Shown here: piece by piece, positions 6,526 through 15,065 of the stretch
Numbering within the stretch: position 1 is the stretch's first letter
Layout of the letters: the number at the start of each line of letters is the position of its first letter
Source: Parabacteroides sp.
GTDB lineage: Bacteria; Bacteroidota; Bacteroidia; Bacteroidales; Tannerellaceae
DNA: 20,712 bases
Direction: 5' to 3'
Assembly: GCA_020026285.1 (NCBI GenBank)
Contig: JAHHQS010000064.1
Location: 1 to 20,712, forward strand
Translations under genes and position numbers: made by a program
Notes under the pieces: model-generated
Seen by the model: the letters and a program-made list of their open reading frames with translations, nothing else
The model's database searches: none
What the model was told of the DNA's origin: nothing

Positions 6526-8529
6526 ATGAAAATCAATCAGCTTTCAACAGCCCTGTGTATGGGAATTTGCATGACGGATGCTACTTATGCCCTTCCAAGT
6601 GCAGAGAATCAACAAAAAGTCGTTGTTGAACCAGATTATGCAATTCCGAACAAACCCATTTGTGAAATGGAATATACCCCGGAATCTACTCATTTTTCTC
6701 TTTGGGCACCATCTGCTATCGATGCAGAAATAAGAATTTATAAATCAAATGAAAGCCCGGAACCGGAAGAGGTCATTTTATTAGATCCGGATATGAAAGG
6801 TTCATGGGAACAAACGGTGAATAAAGACCTGAAAGGAAAATTTTATACTTTCCGGGTTAACATAGATGATGTATGGCAAAAGGAAACTCCAGGTATATTT
6901 GCCCGGGCCGTTGGAGTAAATGGTGACAGAGCTGCCATTATCGACTTCAATGAAACAAATCCTGATGGCTGGAATGCTGATATTCGTCCGGTAATGAAGA
7001 ATCCGGCAGATATTGTCATCTACGAAATGCATCATCGTGACTTCTCTATTCATTCTTCTTCCGGAATTAAGAACAAAGGAAAGTTCATTGCGCTTACAGA
7101 ACACGGAACTTCCACCAGGAATGGGGAAAAGACAGGCATAGATCATCTGAAAGAATTAGGTATTACCCATGTTCATATCCTGCCTTCTTTTGATTTTGCT
7201 TCCATCGATGAGACCAAACTGGAAAGCAATGCTTACAACTGGGGATACGACCCAAAGAATTATAACGTCCCTGATGGTTCCTATTCAACTGACCCTTACG
7301 ATCCGAAAGTTCGAATCCGGGAATTCAAGGAGATGGTTCAGGCTCTTCACAAAGCAGGAATACGAGTGGTTATGGACGTTGTTTATAATCATACTTTCTC
7401 GGTAGCAGATAGTCCTTTCGAACGGACAGTTCCCGGATATTTCTTCCGTATGTACGAAAACGGAGAATATTGTAACGGCTCTGCCTGTGGAAACGAAACA
7501 GCCAGCAATCATAAAATGATGCAGAAGTATATGATTGAATCAGTATGTTATTGGGCTAAGGAATATCATGTGGATGGTTTTCGATTCGACTTGATGGCTG
7601 TCCACGATATTGAGACCATGAATGCTGTTCGAAGTGCTCTCGATAAAATCGATCCAACCATTCTAACATATGGTGAAGGCTGGGCCGTTGGTCAGCTGGG
7701 GTACGACGAGAATAAAATGGCTTACAAGAAATATACTTTCCGCATGCCACGGATTGCCACTTTCAGTGATAATTTGAGAGACGGACTCCGCGATCCTTTC
7801 TCTGACGATCACCAAGGAGGCTTTTTAGCTGGTGTTGCAGGAAAAGAAGAAGAAATCAAATTCGGTATTGCCGGAGGAATTCTTCACAAACAAATTAAAT
7901 CGAATAACTTCTGGGCTTCCGAACCAACCCAGCATATCAGTTATGTAAGTTGTCATGACGACCATTGTCTGCGTGACCGTCTGATCAATACTTTAGATAA
8001 GAACACTTCCGAAGAGACTATCTTGAAACTCGACAAACTGGCACAGACTGTTGTGCTCACTTCTCAAGGTATTCCTTTTATCTTTGGCGGGGAGGAATTG
8101 TTCCGTACCAAAAAAGGTATTGGAAACAGTTATAATTGTCCGGACGAAATCAATGCTATCAACTGGAACAACAAGACGAAGTATCAGGATTTGTTTGATT
8201 ACTATAAAGAGATCATCGCCATCCGTCGTATGCATCCGGCTTTCTATCTAGGAAAAGCAGAAAAGGTTCGTAAACATCTGGACTTCTTGCCAACAGAAAA
8301 AGAGAATATCGTTGCTTTTCAACTAAAAGACATTCAGAATATAGATTCAGCCAGGCGTATAGTCGTGGTTCTGAACAGTAATAAAACGGAAGAAATGGTC
8401 TCTATTCCAAATGCCTCTTACAAGATTATCGTTCAAAACGGAAAAGCCAATCGAAATGGTCTGGATTCCTATCAGGGAAGCCATATCCAGGTCGATCCTC
8501 AGTCTGCATTAATTCTTATTGAAGAATAA
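6526..8529 (+). CDS. pulA: Type I pullulanase / debranching enzyme (GH13 with CBM48)
   Basis: This 667-residue enzyme hydrolyses alpha-1,6 branch points in glycogen, starch or pullulan. An N-terminal CBM48-like domain begins near residue 50 (THFSLWAPSAIDAEIRIY). The type I pullulanase hallmark YNWGYDP is at 237-243. GH13 region I is DVVYNH (284-289), the nucleophile is D355 in DGFRFD, the acid/base is E384 in YGEGW, and the third acid is D478 in SCHDDH. The catalytic set is complete. The first ~23 residues (KINQLSTALCMGICMTDATYA) form a weakly hydrophobic stretch that could be a signal peptide ending at YA, or only a poor leader, so location is uncertain. It is followed after 91 nt by malQ, with which it forms a coherent alpha-glucan unit; no SusC/SusD pair or alpha-amylase is adjacent in the window. 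Confidence 0.92.
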   Translation: MKINQLSTALCMGICMTDATYALPSAENQQKVVVEPDYAIPNKPICEMEYTPESTHFSLWAPSAIDAEIRIYKSNESPEPEEVILLDPDMKGSWEQTVNKDLKGKFYTFRVNIDDVWQKETPGIFARAVGVNGDRAAIIDFNETNPDGWNADIRPVMKNPADIVIYEMHHRDFSIHSSSGIKNKGKFIALTEHGTSTRNGEKTGIDHLKELGITHVHILPSFDFASIDETKLESNAYNWGYDPKNYNVPDGSYSTDPYDPKVRIREFKEMVQALHKAGIRVVMDVVYNHTFSVADSPFERTVPGYFFRMYENGEYCNGSACGNETASNHKMMQKYMIESVCYWAKEYHVDGFRFDLMAVHDIETMNAVRSALDKIDPTILTYGEGWAVGQLGYDENKMAYKKYTFRMPRIATFSDNLRDGLRDPFSDDHQGGFLAGVAGKEEEIKFGIAGGILHKQIKSNNFWASEPTQHISYVSCHDDHCLRDRLINTLDKNTSEETILKLDKLAQTVVLTSQGIPFIFGGEELFRTKKGIGNSYNCPDEINAINWNNKTKYQDLFDYYKEIIAIRRMHPAFYLGKAEKVRKHLDFLPTEKENIVAFQLKDIQNIDSARRIVVVLNSNKTEEMVSIPNASYKIIVQNGKANRNGLDSYQGSHIQVDPQSALILIEE

Positions 8530-8550
8530 TTCTGGATAACAAAGCTTTTC

Positions 8551-8581
8551 TTGCCCTATTGATAGAAAAGTATTACTTTTA
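8551..8581 (+). promoter_or_regulatory. Possible promoter of malQ
   Basis: TTG (8551-8553) is followed by exactly 20 nt and then TACTTTTA (8574-8581), which misses only the last base of TAnnTTTG. It would give a leader of about 34 nt for malQ. An imperfect hairpin, GATAGAAAAGT with ACTTTTATC, overlaps the spacer. It could allow malQ expression apart from pulA, but the match is imperfect. Confidence 0.35.
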
Positions 8582-8620
8582 TCTCACATAAAAAAACGAA
8601 TATATCTAAATCAAAATAAC

Positions 8621-11296
8621 ATGAAATTATCTTTTCAGATCCATTATCACACCAGTTGGGGAGAAGAAGTAAGAGTTCTGTTTTCTGATGGTATGATTTA
8701 TCCTCTTAAAACACAAGATGGAGAAACCTGGCGTGGACGTTTGGATCTCGATCAAACGATATGCCCACAAGAAATCAATTATCAATATGCAATCTACCTG
8801 AATGGAAAATGTATCCGCAAGGAATGGAACGGGGTGAAGCGGCATATACAGGTGAATCAGTCATATAAACACTTAATCCTAAACGATTCCTGGCGTGATC
8901 GTCCGGAAGATTCCTATTTCTATAGTTCCGCATTCTCAGGAAAAGAAGCTTCTGCTTATCCGACAGGAACAGAAAAGGACTTTACCCAATCAATTGTGCT
9001 GAAAGTCCGCTGTCCTCGCTTCAGACATAAGAAATGGTCGTTAGCAATCAGTGGAAATCAACCAGTTCTGGGCGAATGGAATATGAAGATTCCCAAGATG
9101 ATGCAACCATGCGGACCAAACGAATGGTTTATTCAGCTGGATGCTTCTGACATAAGTTATCCTTTTGAATATAAATACCTGGCTTGGGATACGGAAAACA
9201 ACAAAGAAGGGGAATGGATTACAGGAAATAATCGCCATGTCAATTTCTTACCAATAGAAGAAGGTGATATTCTTGTCAATTCTGACGATGAAGTTCATTT
9301 TAATCTTCCTTTATGGAAGGCTGCAGGAGTGGCTATTCCTGTTTTCTCTTTACGCTCAGAGCAAAGTTTTGGAGTAGGGGACTTTGGCGACCTGAAAAAG
9401 ATGATAGACTGGGCTGCCTTAACAGGACAGAAGGTTGTTCAGATTCTACCGATCAACGATACAACCATAACACATACATGGACTGATTCATATCCTTATA
9501 ACAGTATTTCCATTTATGCCTTCCATCCAATGTATATTGACTTGTCTCAATTGGGAAAACTTCAGGATGCGAAGAAAAGAACAGCGTTTGAGAAGCGTAG
9601 AAAGGAAATAAACAAGTTATCTGAAATTGATTATGAAGAAGTATCTAAGCTAAAGAATGAATATCTTAACTGTATTTTTAAACAGGAAGGTAAAAAAACT
9701 TTAAACTCGTCAGGATTCAGGAATTTCTTGAAAGAGAATGAGACTTGGTTGAAACCATACGCTGTTTTCTCTTATCTAAGAGATTTATATAATACTCCAG
9801 TATTTAAAAATTGGCCTCAATTCAAGCAATATAATGCAGAAGAGATCAACAATCTGGTAACGACCAACAAAGAATGCAGGGATATTGTTGATTATTATTA
9901 TTATATCCAATATATCTTGCATATACAATTACTATCTGCCAGCAAGTATGCCCGAGAAAAGGGAGTCTTATTGAAAGGAGATATTCCAATTGGAATCAGT
10001 CCTAACAGCGTCGAAGCATGGACTGAACCTCATTATTTCAATCTAAACGGACAAGCTGGAGCTCCACCTGATCCTTTCTCTGAAACAGGGCAAAACTGGG
10101 GTTTCCCAACGTATAATTGGGAGGAAATGGAGAAAGATAACTATGAATGGTGGAAGAGGCGTTTCCGTAAAATGGCCGATTATTTCGATGCATATCGTAT
10201 CGATCATATCTTAGGTTTCTTCCGTATCTGGGAAATTCCTTCTCATTCAGTTCAAGGATTACTCGGACAGTTTGTTCCTTCATTACCAATGAGTCCGGAA
10301 GAAATCAATTCTTTCGGGTTATTCTTCCGGAAAGAGAGCTTCACCAAGCCTTATATTACGGACACTATTCTGGATAAGAAATTCGGCAAACTGAAAAACG
10401 AAGTAAAGAAGACTTTCCTTTGTCAGATTACCTCAAGAGAATATGCTCTTCTTCCCGAATATAACACCCAACGTAAGGTTGAAAGTTATTTCAAAGGAAA
10501 AAATGATACAGAAAGTAATATTTTAAGAAAAGGCTTGTACGAATTGATTAACGATGTCTTGTTCATTCCTGATCGTAAACAGCCAAATATGTATCATCCA
10601 AGAATCGCTGTTCAAAACGAACCGGTTTATCAGGCTCTCTCCAGTTCGGAAAAGGAAGCATTCAATCGTCTGCACGATTATTACTACTATCAGCGTCACA
10701 ATGCCTTCTGGTATCAGGAGGCCATGAAGAAGCTTCCTGAATTAACTGATTCAACGCGGATGCTTGTCTGCGGTGAAGATTTGGGAATGATTCCGGATTG
10801 TGTAAAAGGAGTCATGGACGAATTGCGTATTCTCAGTCTGGAGATTCAGCGAATGCCTAAGAATCCGGGAGAAAAATTTGGTAATCCGGAACATTATCCG
10901 TATCGTTCCGTTTGTACCATCTCTACTCACGACATGTCGACCTTGCGGGGATGGTGGCACGAGGATCCAAATCTGACACGTAATTATTTCTTTAATACAT
11001 TAGGTGCATGGGGAGATTATCCCAAAGAAGCTTCTGCTGCTCTTTGTGACTCGATTGTACTAAAGCATCTGTTGGGAAACTCGATGTTATGCATTCTTTC
11101 TTTTCAGGACTGGTTATCTATCAACGACAAGATACGCAATCCGAATGTAGATGCTGAACGAATTAACGTTCCTGCCAATCCGAAACATTACTGGCGTTAT
11201 AGAATGCATATCACTTTAGAGGAACTTTTAAGTTATGCTCCATTAAACGATCGTATTAAGAACATGATTATAAAGTCCGGACGTTTAGAACAATGA
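8621..11296 (+). CDS. malQ: 4-alpha-glucanotransferase (GH77) with two N-terminal CBM20 modules
   Basis: This 891-residue amylomaltase transfers glucan segments between maltodextrins or to glucose. Two beta-rich modules precede the enzyme, at about residues 1-100 and 122-225. The second has the CBM20-like pattern LAISGNQPVLGEWN with PFEYKY. The GH77 domain runs from about 230 to the end. It includes FGVGDFGDLKK, the substrate loop DPFSETGQNWGFPTYNW (484-500), nucleophile D528 in YRIDHILGFF, acid/base E719 in CGEDLGMIP and third acid D771 in STHDMSTLRGWW. The ~660-residue catalytic part is longer than the ~500 of small amylomaltases and matches the long type with insertions seen in plant DPE2 and Bacteroidetes enzymes. 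No signal peptide, so cytoplasmic. It lies between pulA and pspC on the same strand and probably acts on the chains PulA releases. Confidence 0.95.
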   Translation: MKLSFQIHYHTSWGEEVRVLFSDGMIYPLKTQDGETWRGRLDLDQTICPQEINYQYAIYLNGKCIRKEWNGVKRHIQVNQSYKHLILNDSWRDRPEDSYFYSSAFSGKEASAYPTGTEKDFTQSIVLKVRCPRFRHKKWSLAISGNQPVLGEWNMKIPKMMQPCGPNEWFIQLDASDISYPFEYKYLAWDTENNKEGEWITGNNRHVNFLPIEEGDILVNSDDEVHFNLPLWKAAGVAIPVFSLRSEQSFGVGDFGDLKKMIDWAALTGQKVVQILPINDTTITHTWTDSYPYNSISIYAFHPMYIDLSQLGKLQDAKKRTAFEKRRKEINKLSEIDYEEVSKLKNEYLNCIFKQEGKKTLNSSGFRNFLKENETWLKPYAVFSYLRDLYNTPVFKNWPQFKQYNAEEINNLVTTNKECRDIVDYYYYIQYILHIQLLSASKYAREKGVLLKGDIPIGISPNSVEAWTEPHYFNLNGQAGAPPDPFSETGQNWGFPTYNWEEMEKDNYEWWKRRFRKMADYFDAYRIDHILGFFRIWEIPSHSVQGLLGQFVPSLPMSPEEINSFGLFFRKESFTKPYITDTILDKKFGKLKNEVKKTFLCQITSREYALLPEYNTQRKVESYFKGKNDTESNILRKGLYELINDVLFIPDRKQPNMYHPRIAVQNEPVYQALSSSEKEAFNRLHDYYYYQRHNAFWYQEAMKKLPELTDSTRMLVCGEDLGMIPDCVKGVMDELRILSLEIQRMPKNPGEKFGNPEHYPYRSVCTISTHDMSTLRGWWHEDPNLTRNYFFNTLGAWGDYPKEASAALCDSIVLKHLLGNSMLCILSFQDWLSINDKIRNPNVDAERINVPANPKHYWRYRMHITLEELLSYAPLNDRIKNMIIKSGRLEQ

Positions 11297-11350
11297 TTAA
11301 ACTTTATTTTTTAATAAAATATTTATTATTAATACTAAAACAATATTCAT

Positions 11351-11542
11351 ATGGGAAAAAAATTAACACGTTCAAGCAATAAGATGATTGCAGGTGTTTG
11401 TGCCGGTATTGGAGATTATTTAAATTTAGATCCAACAATTATCAGAATCATTTATGTTTTAATGATATTCTTTGCCGGTTTTGGTGTACTATTGTATCTG
11501 ATACTTTGGTTAATCATGCCAAAACCATCTGTCGAAGAATAA
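11351..11542 (+). CDS. Small PspC-domain membrane protein
   Basis: This 63-residue protein consists almost only of a PspC domain. KKLTRSSNKMIAGVCAGIGDYLNLDPTIIR is the family's conserved N-terminal half, and it is followed by one membrane segment (about residues 34-56, rich in I, L, F) ending in WLIMPKP. PspC proteins take part in envelope-stress responses in Proteobacteria; what the short stand-alone Bacteroidetes forms do is not established. The start at 11351 follows an A-rich leader. It is 54 nt from malQ with no visible terminator between, and a strong terminator follows, so it is probably the last gene of the pulA-malQ transcript. A functional tie to glucan metabolism is not implied. 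Confidence 0.9.
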   Translation: MGKKLTRSSNKMIAGVCAGIGDYLNLDPTIIRIIYVLMIFFAGFGVLLYLILWLIMPKPSVEE

Positions 11543-11555
11543 TTTAAATGATATT

Positions 11556-11596
11556 ATAAGTAGTCTGAAGACAAATTTCAGACTACTTATTTTTTT
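11556..11596 (+). terminator. Strong intrinsic terminator after the pspC-like gene
   Basis: A perfect 14-bp stem, ATAAGTAGTCTGAA (11556-11569) with TTCAGACTACTTAT (11577-11590), has a 7-nt loop and is followed by T7 to 11596. It begins 14 nt after the stop codon and probably ends the pulA-malQ-pspC unit. Confidence 0.93.
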
Positions 11597-11624
11597 ACGG
11601 GGAATCTTTTCTGACTGAAAATCG

Positions 11625-11632
11625 TATATTTG
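11625..11632 (+). promoter_or_regulatory. -7 element of the patatin-barrel gene
   Basis: TATATTTG matches TAnnTTTG exactly and lies 29 nt before the ATG at 11661, so the leader would be only about 23 nt. No clear TTG is seen at -33. Confidence 0.55.
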
Positions 11633-11660
11633 TTTTTTAATTGGCAAAAAACGGAGTGTA

Positions 11661-13859
11661 ATGCGATTACTTAAACAAATTTGTTTGTTAACAGTCATAT
11701 TATGTCTATTTCCTAATTTTCTCGACGCTCGTAAAAAAGTAGGACTCGTTTTAGGTGGAGGCGGAGCTAAAGGCGTTGCTCATATTGGTGTACTTAAAGT
11801 TCTTGAAGAAGCCAATATACCAATCGACTACATTGCCGGAACAAGTATGGGGGCTATTGTTGGCGGATTATATTCTGTTGGATATTCAGCTTCCGAAATA
11901 GATAGTATGGTTGCAGCCCAGGATTGGGAGTTATTATTAAGTGATCGTGTAAAAAGAGATAATCTTACATTTCCTGAAAAAGAAAATTCCGAACATTACG
12001 TCGTTTCTTTTCCCTTTGGAAAAGAAAAAAAAGACCGTATGGCCGGTGGTGTTATCAAAGGACAGAATCTTCAGAATTTGTTTTCCAATCTAACCATTGG
12101 TTATCATGATTCTGTCGATTTCAAGACCTTACCTATACCATTTTCCTGTGTAGCTGTCGATTTGGTAAATGGAAAAGAATTTGTGTTTGAGAAAGGAAGT
12201 CTGCCTATTGCCATGCGTGCCAGTATGGCTATTCCTGCTGTATTCACACCCATCAAACTAGATAGTATGATTCTGGTTGATGGCGGATTAAATAATAATT
12301 ATCCGGCCGATGTTGTCAAAGCAATGGGGGCTGACATTATTATAGGTGTTGATCTGGGAACAAGTGATTTGAAAAACCTTCAGAACCTGAATTCTCCTAT
12401 CGACTTGGTTGGACAGATTGTTGCCTTACACGGATATGATAAGTATACCCATAATACTGAAATAACGGACTTGTTAATTCGTCCGAAGACAAGTCCTTAT
12501 ACATCGGCCAGCTTTACTGCCCCAGCCTTAGATACTTTAATAATCAGAGGAGAATCTGCTGCCCGCAAGCAATGGGATGATTTAGTCAAACTAAAAAATA
12601 TCATAGGAATAGATTCAACAGAAATCATTCCCTTTCGGAAAAATCAGATACCTAAGTCTGATGATACTTTCTTTATCCGAAAGATTCATTTCGAAGGAGC
12701 TAATTCTCGTGATGAGAAATGGCTATTACAGATCTGTAAATTGAAAGAAAACAGTAATATATCCCTGAAACAATTACATCATGCCATGTCTATCCTGATC
12801 GGAACCAATGCTTATTCAAATGTGAGCTATAAACTGACGGGAGAGGAGGAAAGAGATCTATATTTGATTGTAGAGCCTAAATCAGCCACCTCAATAAATG
12901 CTGGACTTCGTTTTGATTCGGAAGATATCATCGGTGTCTTATTGAATGCCAAACTGGATTATCACACCAAATTCCACTCCAAATTTGCCCTGACCGGACG
13001 ATTCGGAAAGAAAACATTTGGAAAGATTGCCTATTCTTTGGAAAGAAACCCTTTAAGAAATATGCACCTTTCTTATAAACTTACTTATCAGGAACTGGAT
13101 ATTTTCCATAGAGGAGAAAAATCTATTAATACAACATTCAGAAACCACCTTGCTGAATTTTCATACTCGGATATGAACTGGCTAAGCTTCCAACTTAAAA
13201 CAGGAATACAGTATGAACATTATAGTTATAAGTCTATTCTGAATAGCGGACCTATGGTTATGGAGGTCAAACCTCAGAACTTTATCAATTACTTTATCTC
13301 TACTCACTTTGAAACACTCGACAGGAATTATTATCCCAACCGAGGAGTTTCACTAAAAGCCAATTATACGGTTTATACCGATAACTTCATTGGTTATAAA
13401 GGACATTCTCCTTTTTCAGCCTTGTCAGCTCATTTCACATCAGTCATTCCTGTCACCAAACGATTCTGTATTGTTCCGTCATTCTACGGTCGAGTGATTA
13501 TGGGAAAAGACGCTTCTTTTCCATATCTGAATGTAGTTGGAGGCGAGATGGAAGGACATTACCTGGATCAGCAGCTTCCTTTTGCAGGAATCAATCATGT
13601 GGAAATAATGGATAATTCCTTTATGGCTTTACGAGTTCAGTTGAGAGAAAATATCATCGGTAAACATTATATCTCCTTAATTGGGAACTATGGAGTTCAT
13701 GAGAATAATTTCTTCGATATATTCAAAGGAGAACATCTTTGGGGCGGAAGTTTGAAATATGATTATAATAGTATGTTTGGTCCACTAGGATTTACTTTCA
13801 GCCTTTCAAACCGTACAGAAAAGCTTCAGTTCTTCCTCAATCTGGGGTATTATTTCTAA
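11661..13859 (+). CDS. Secreted patatin phospholipase fused to POTRA and outer-membrane barrel (PlpD-like, type Vd architecture)
   Basis: The 732 residues split into four parts. A signal peptide (1-23, RLLKQICLLTVILCLFPNFLDA) comes first. A patatin domain (about 25-315) follows, with the oxyanion loop GGGGAKG at 32-38, nucleophile S62 in GTSMG and the partner aspartate D207 in DGG, so the Ser-Asp dyad is intact. A POTRA-like domain covers about 337-407 (FFIRKIHFEGAN to LYLIVEP). A C-terminal beta-barrel of about 320 residues ends in aromatic FFLNLGYYF, the usual C-terminal signature of outer-membrane barrels. This order and length match PlpD-type (type Vd) proteins, in which the barrel exports or displays the lipase. 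Whether the passenger is cleaved, surface-exposed or kept in the periplasm here is inference. It has its own -7 element and no co-directional partner. Confidence 0.9.
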   Translation: MRLLKQICLLTVILCLFPNFLDARKKVGLVLGGGGAKGVAHIGVLKVLEEANIPIDYIAGTSMGAIVGGLYSVGYSASEIDSMVAAQDWELLLSDRVKRDNLTFPEKENSEHYVVSFPFGKEKKDRMAGGVIKGQNLQNLFSNLTIGYHDSVDFKTLPIPFSCVAVDLVNGKEFVFEKGSLPIAMRASMAIPAVFTPIKLDSMILVDGGLNNNYPADVVKAMGADIIIGVDLGTSDLKNLQNLNSPIDLVGQIVALHGYDKYTHNTEITDLLIRPKTSPYTSASFTAPALDTLIIRGESAARKQWDDLVKLKNIIGIDSTEIIPFRKNQIPKSDDTFFIRKIHFEGANSRDEKWLLQICKLKENSNISLKQLHHAMSILIGTNAYSNVSYKLTGEEERDLYLIVEPKSATSINAGLRFDSEDIIGVLLNAKLDYHTKFHSKFALTGRFGKKTFGKIAYSLERNPLRNMHLSYKLTYQELDIFHRGEKSINTTFRNHLAEFSYSDMNWLSFQLKTGIQYEHYSYKSILNSGPMVMEVKPQNFINYFISTHFETLDRNYYPNRGVSLKANYTVYTDNFIGYKGHSPFSALSAHFTSVIPVTKRFCIVPSFYGRVIMGKDASFPYLNVVGGEMEGHYLDQQLPFAGINHVEIMDNSFMALRVQLRENIIGKHYISLIGNYGVHENNFFDIFKGEHLWGGSLKYDYNSMFGPLGFTFSLSNRTEKLQFFLNLGYYF

Positions 13860-13981
13860 TCTCAAGATCTCACTTTCACGGAATGACATCAGCAACATTA
13901 CGCGAAACTCGCAACAACCCGAAATATCTTCATGCAGCCTGTTCGGACAGAAAATCCATTCATCTGGAAAGTACAAAGAGA

Positions 13982-14530
13982 TTAATACAAAAGAACTCCG
14001 GCAAGGCCAGCCAAGAGTATCATTAAGATTGGATGAACCTTAAATTTCCAGGTAAGGATAAAGGCTATACCAAAAATCAGGAAACTTTTATAATCTATAA
14101 AGTTCTCCTTATTCATTAACATCAAGGCTGCAGCGGCAATCAATCCTACTGTTACCGGACGCAAACCAAGAAAAGCTGCTTCTACATATTTGTTATTCTT
14201 GAACTTCGAGAAGAAATAGGAAATACATAATACTAATATGAAAGAAGGCAGACAAACGGCAAAAGTAGTCAGACAAGATCCGAGAATACACATTCCTGTT
14301 GAATAACCGGCATTTTGAATAGCCGTAAAACCAATATAAGTGGCACTATTAATTCCAATTGGTCCAGGCGTCATCTGCGAGATTGCCACAATATCAGTAA
14401 ACTCTTGTGTAGATATCCATTGATAGCGTTCCACTACATCCGCCTGAATCAAAGAAAGCATGGCATAACCTCCGCCAAATCCAAGAATTCCGATCTTTAA
14501 ATAGACCAGAAACAATTGCAGCCAAATCAT
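13982..14530 (-). CDS. Chromate transporter family protein, half-size (second of a pair)
   Basis: This is a 182-residue membrane protein with one CHR domain: GFGGGYAMLSLIQADVVE at about residues 17-34 and the family motif QMTPGPIGINSATYIGF at about 52-68, then several hydrophobic segments. Half-size CHR proteins occur as pairs of genes whose products are thought to act together like the two halves of full-length ChrA. Its ATG overlaps the stop of the upstream partner by 4 nt (ATGA), which indicates coupled translation. The family exports chromate in some bacteria, but the natural substrate in gut anaerobes is not known. It is the last gene of the six-gene directon. The partner is only moderately similar to it and keeps GGGYAML but not PGP. 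Confidence 0.9.
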   Translation of the reverse strand: MIWLQLFLVYLKIGILGFGGGYAMLSLIQADVVERYQWISTQEFTDIVAISQMTPGPIGINSATYIGFTAIQNAGYSTGMCILGSCLTTFAVCLPSFILVLCISYFFSKFKNNKYVEAAFLGLRPVTVGLIAAAALMLMNKENFIDYKSFLIFGIAFILTWKFKVHPILMILLAGLAGVLLY

Positions 14531-15063
14531 TTCATTGAGTTTTTAATCATTAATCCATACACAAGTCCGCCAATTATAGCAGCTAGTATAATCCAGGCGG
14601 GGGATATGTTTCCCAACCAGATCAGCAAGGCCGCTCCAACCGGAATTATCAACTGAGGTTTTGATAATCGGATAGTTCGTGCTGTCGTCAGACAAGGAAC
14701 TGCGATTAAAGCAACCACAGCCGGACGCAAACCCTTAAATGCTTTTTCCACCCACTCAATTTCTCGGAACTGAGTAAAGAACAAAGCAATCGCCAGAATA
14801 ATCAAAAAGGATGGAAGAATTGTTCCTAATACACAACAAAGGGCTCCTCCAATTTTTTTCAGCCGGTAACCAACAAAAATGGCAATATTTGCAGCAAAAA
14901 TACCCGGAAGAGATTGAGTAACTGCAAAGACATCAATAAAATCTTCTTTCGTCATCCAACCATGATCCACGACTTCACGCTGAATCAGCGGAAGCATCGC
15001 ATAACCTCCGCCAATTGTAAAGGCGCCAATCTTTACAAAAGTCAGAAATAACGTCCAGTACAT
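14527..15063 (-). CDS. Chromate transporter family protein, half-size (first of a pair)
   Basis: This is a 178-residue membrane protein with a CHR domain: TIGGGYAMLPLIQREVVD at about residues 16-33 and TQSLPGIFAANIAIFVGYR at about 49-67, where the second half's QMTPGP is replaced by QSLPGI. Such divergence between the two members of a pair is usual for the family. It starts 2 nt after the S41 protease stop and overlaps the next gene by 4 nt, so the pair is clearly co-translated and probably forms a heteromer. Transport of chromate or another oxyanion is a family-level inference; no reductase or regulator gene is adjacent. Confidence 0.9.
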   Translation of the reverse strand: MYWTLFLTFVKIGAFTIGGGYAMLPLIQREVVDHGWMTKEDFIDVFAVTQSLPGIFAANIAIFVGYRLKKIGGALCCVLGTILPSFLIILAIALFFTQFREIEWVEKAFKGLRPAVVALIAVPCLTTARTIRLSKPQLIIPVGAALLIWLGNISPAWIILAAIIGGLVYGLMIKNSMK

Positions 15064-15065
15064 AG

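Noticed and set aside
7940..7985. PulA region IV reads SCHDDHCLRD instead of the common HDNxTLWD, suggesting loss of activity
   Set aside because: The catalytic aspartate of this region (D478) and the other two acids are present, and I recall similar HDD variants in Bacteroidetes homologues.
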